Assembly: GCA_002633005.1 (NCBI GenBank)
Contig: NMRA01000382.1
Coordinates: 124,001-188,000 of the forward strand
Source of the DNA: Phoronis australis
Lineage: Eukaryota > Phoronida > Phoronidae
DNA: 64,000 nt
Direction of reading: 5' to 3'
Position 1 is the stretch's first letter, and each line of letters starts with the position of its first letter. The notes beneath the pieces are model-generated. The model was not told the origin of the DNA. It was given only the letters and a program-made list of their open reading frames with translations, and ran no database searches. Shown here piece by piece: positions 62,502 through 64,000 of this stretch. The position numbers and the translations under genes were made by a program.

Positions 62502-62706
62502 TATCCATTTTACGGCTTACGGGTGTGACGAAATTCCGCATTTCTATTTGCCAGTTTTTGAGGTATTCATAATTCATGGCAAAAATGACGAAGTATACAG
62601 CTTTGGTTTTGTTTGCACGTCTCACGGTTTATCATCAACCTCAATGTTCAACGTCACCATCGACCCAATCGCTGGTTTAGCCCTCAATGTTGCATCACCT
62701 ATTACA
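62502..62706 (+). CDS. PKD-like repeat exon
   Basis: The frame is open from the acceptor AAATACAG at 62501 to a stop at 62707. The key stretch is VFEVFIIHGKNDEVYSFGF, then SHGLSSTSMFNVTID and PIAGLALN. This resembles the end of one PKD repeat (Y-x-F-x-F, then (V/F)-N-V-T-(I/V)) and the E-P-I-x-G-L-x-L linker that starts the next in polycystin-1-type proteins. The entry phase needed (2) does not match the exit phase of the WSC exon (1), so a missing exon or a different boundary must be assumed. A donor within PIAG (G followed by GTTTAG) is possible. Confidence 0.4.
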
Positions 62707-63168
62707 TAATATGTTACCTTGATCAAGGTTAAAAGTGGCGTTTCGTGCATCTACATTAGGGCTATTTCTGAGACTGGCTATGGTTGCGGTGGTGTTGTCG
62801 CAATAGTCTTCAGGTTATGTGACACCACTCGGTCTTCCGGTCTTGGACGTGCGTTTTCTGCAGCTTATGTAAGGTGTGTAATGCTGTTGGCAGTGCTGTT
62901 GGAACCTCGACAGGGATACGAGTATCAACGTCGATGTCGTTTTACAAAAAGTTCATTGTGCGGTTTCTTCTTCCGATGTCGAATTCTGTGTCCATGTCTA
63001 ACCTGGTGGTCGTTCTTGGTGTCGATCTCATTCCTTCAGTTATTCCGATTAAGTTTTGCTCACGAGAGTGTTTGTACTAGATGATGGAATGAGCGAGCAC
63101 TTTGAATGTTATCTTGCCTGGTCACCAACTTTGTTACTGTACTTGACGAAATGAAACTTGCCACGTGT
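62707..63168. other. possible intron, no supported exon
   Basis: A 121-codon frame at 62719-63084 and a shorter overlapping frame show no domain and contradict each other in frame. Confidence 0.35.
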
Positions 63169-64000
63169 CCCTTACAAAAATGAACTTAAGTTTTTTGTTG
63201 AAAACTTAAGTTTTTAGCGAAAAAACTTAAGTTTTTGGAAAATGACTTAAATTTTAGAGGAAAAACTTAAAATCTTCCGAAAAACCTAAGTTTTTAAAAC
63301 TTAAGAAAAATTAAGTTTTTTCAGGTGTAAAACTTAAGTTTTCACAAATAAACGTAACTTTCAAGTAATAACTTAAGTTTTCATGAAAACTTAAGTTTTT
63401 TGAGCTAACAAAACTTAAGTTTTTCTGATAACTTAAGTTTATCATAAAACTTAAGTTTTTGTAATTTTAAAAACTTAAGTTTTCCTGACTTCTTAAGTTT
63501 TTCGAAAACTTTAGTTTTTCCAATTATAGAAACTTAAGCTTTCCTGACTTTTTAAGTTTTTCAGAAAACTGGATTTTTTATGTATGGAACACTTGAATTT
63601 TCAAAAAATCTAAGGTTTCTATGAAAATTTACGTTAACAAGTTTTTAAAATTTGAATATGGTGAGATGTTTAATTGTTGGTTCGAAATTTTTCCCAATAT
63701 TTTCCAACACAAAGTAATTATTTGCTCATGCAAAACCCATCATCTCATAAAAATGTTGCCCGAATGTTTCCTTAATATTTATATAGATACAAACCATAAA
63801 AGGACGACTGGTTAACCTGGTCAGTACTGATTTAGTGCAATTACGTAATCATTATCGCACGTCTTTGTGAATTTAAATGTAGACGAACATCCGCTGACCA
63901 ACATAGTAAGAATGCATCCAATGCTAATCCCCTGAGACACTGACCTGGTCAGTACAACCTAATCAATAGAACTCATGCAATTCTTCAAGAAAAACGTACT
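63169..64000 (+). mobile_element. second copy of the AACTTAAG element, cut by the window end
   Basis: It begins CCCTTACAAAAATGAACTT, continues with about 450 bases of AACTTAAG units, and then follows 39140-39490 closely (CATGCAAAACCCATCATCTC, TTATATAGATACAAACCATA, TATCGCACGTCTTTGTGAAT). The window ends about 130 bases before the position equivalent to the first exon at 39623, so whether this copy also has the gene cannot be seen. No TA was found at its left edge. Confidence 0.8.

Noticed and set aside
62719-63084. 121-codon plus frame after the PKD-like exon
   Set aside because: Composition is unusual, a second overlapping frame is equally open and no motif was found.
1-64000. CRISPR arrays, rRNA genes, retroviral or viral genes
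   Set aside because: No regularly spaced direct repeats with unique spacers, no rRNA-like blocks and no reverse transcriptase, integrase or capsid motifs were seen in either strand.

Overview
The window is nuclear DNA from an animal. It is AT-rich and intron-dominated. No bacterial-type gene layout, rRNA, CRISPR array or ordinary intact tRNA gene was seen. The words TACATGTA and ACATGTAC recur, and extracellular kringle, WSC and PKD modules occur together. This suggests a marine invertebrate, perhaps a lophotrochozoan, but the sequence does not settle the phylum. Single undetermined bases lie at 17244 and 59865.

Recognisable protein coding is sparse and all in split exons. On the plus strand there is a complete kringle exon (3604-3885), a PKD-like exon (about 30426-30776), a WSC domain split over two exons joined in phase 0 (57185-57340 and 62027-62195), and a PKD-like exon (62502-62706). 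WSC followed by PKD is the order found in polycystin-1-type receptors, so the right-hand exons may be the start of such a gene. Whether the kringle exon belongs to it cannot be decided here. Weaker exon candidates are at 17965-18164, 20249-20416, 21021-21566 and 45994-46170. A separate three-exon, all phase-0 gene model (39623-43458, product unknown) lies between inverted repeat arms.

Most of the window is repeats and mobile DNA. 0-7 kb: two tRNA-derived elements whose Pol III cores sit between inverted arms (1011-1144, 1606-2028). 6.6-11.8 kb: a 5.2 kb element with long arms rich in CCGACCGG words and TA flanks; related fragments recur at 28.4 kb and 59.9-61.1 kb. 12.35-14.05 kb: a SINE, then a 3.6-copy tandem array with up to three CTCF-like motifs per monomer. 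17-22 kb and 24.8-28.4 kb: hAT-like non-autonomous elements and a dispersed 2.4 kb duplication, one copy of which carries a SINE. 33.7-35.6 kb: an element flanked by TTAA. 38.9-45.4 kb: a foldback-like structure with arms made of repeated AACTTAAG, TA flanks, the three-exon gene and nested younger elements; a second copy starts at 63169 and runs off the window. 47.2-48.8 kb: a transposon with 152 bp inverted repeats carrying a broken THAP gene facing a P2X7-C-terminal-like zinc-binding gene; a decayed P2X7-like copy lies at 51.4-51.6 kb. Several MITEs occur between 43 and 59 kb.

The host exons look like parts of cell-surface or secreted modular proteins, with transposons accumulated in their introns. 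The most unusual structures are the CTCF-like array, the foldback element around a spliced gene, the antiparallel THAP/P2X7 transposon, and tRNA-like promoters placed inside inverted repeats. All family calls were made by reading the sequence, without database searches.
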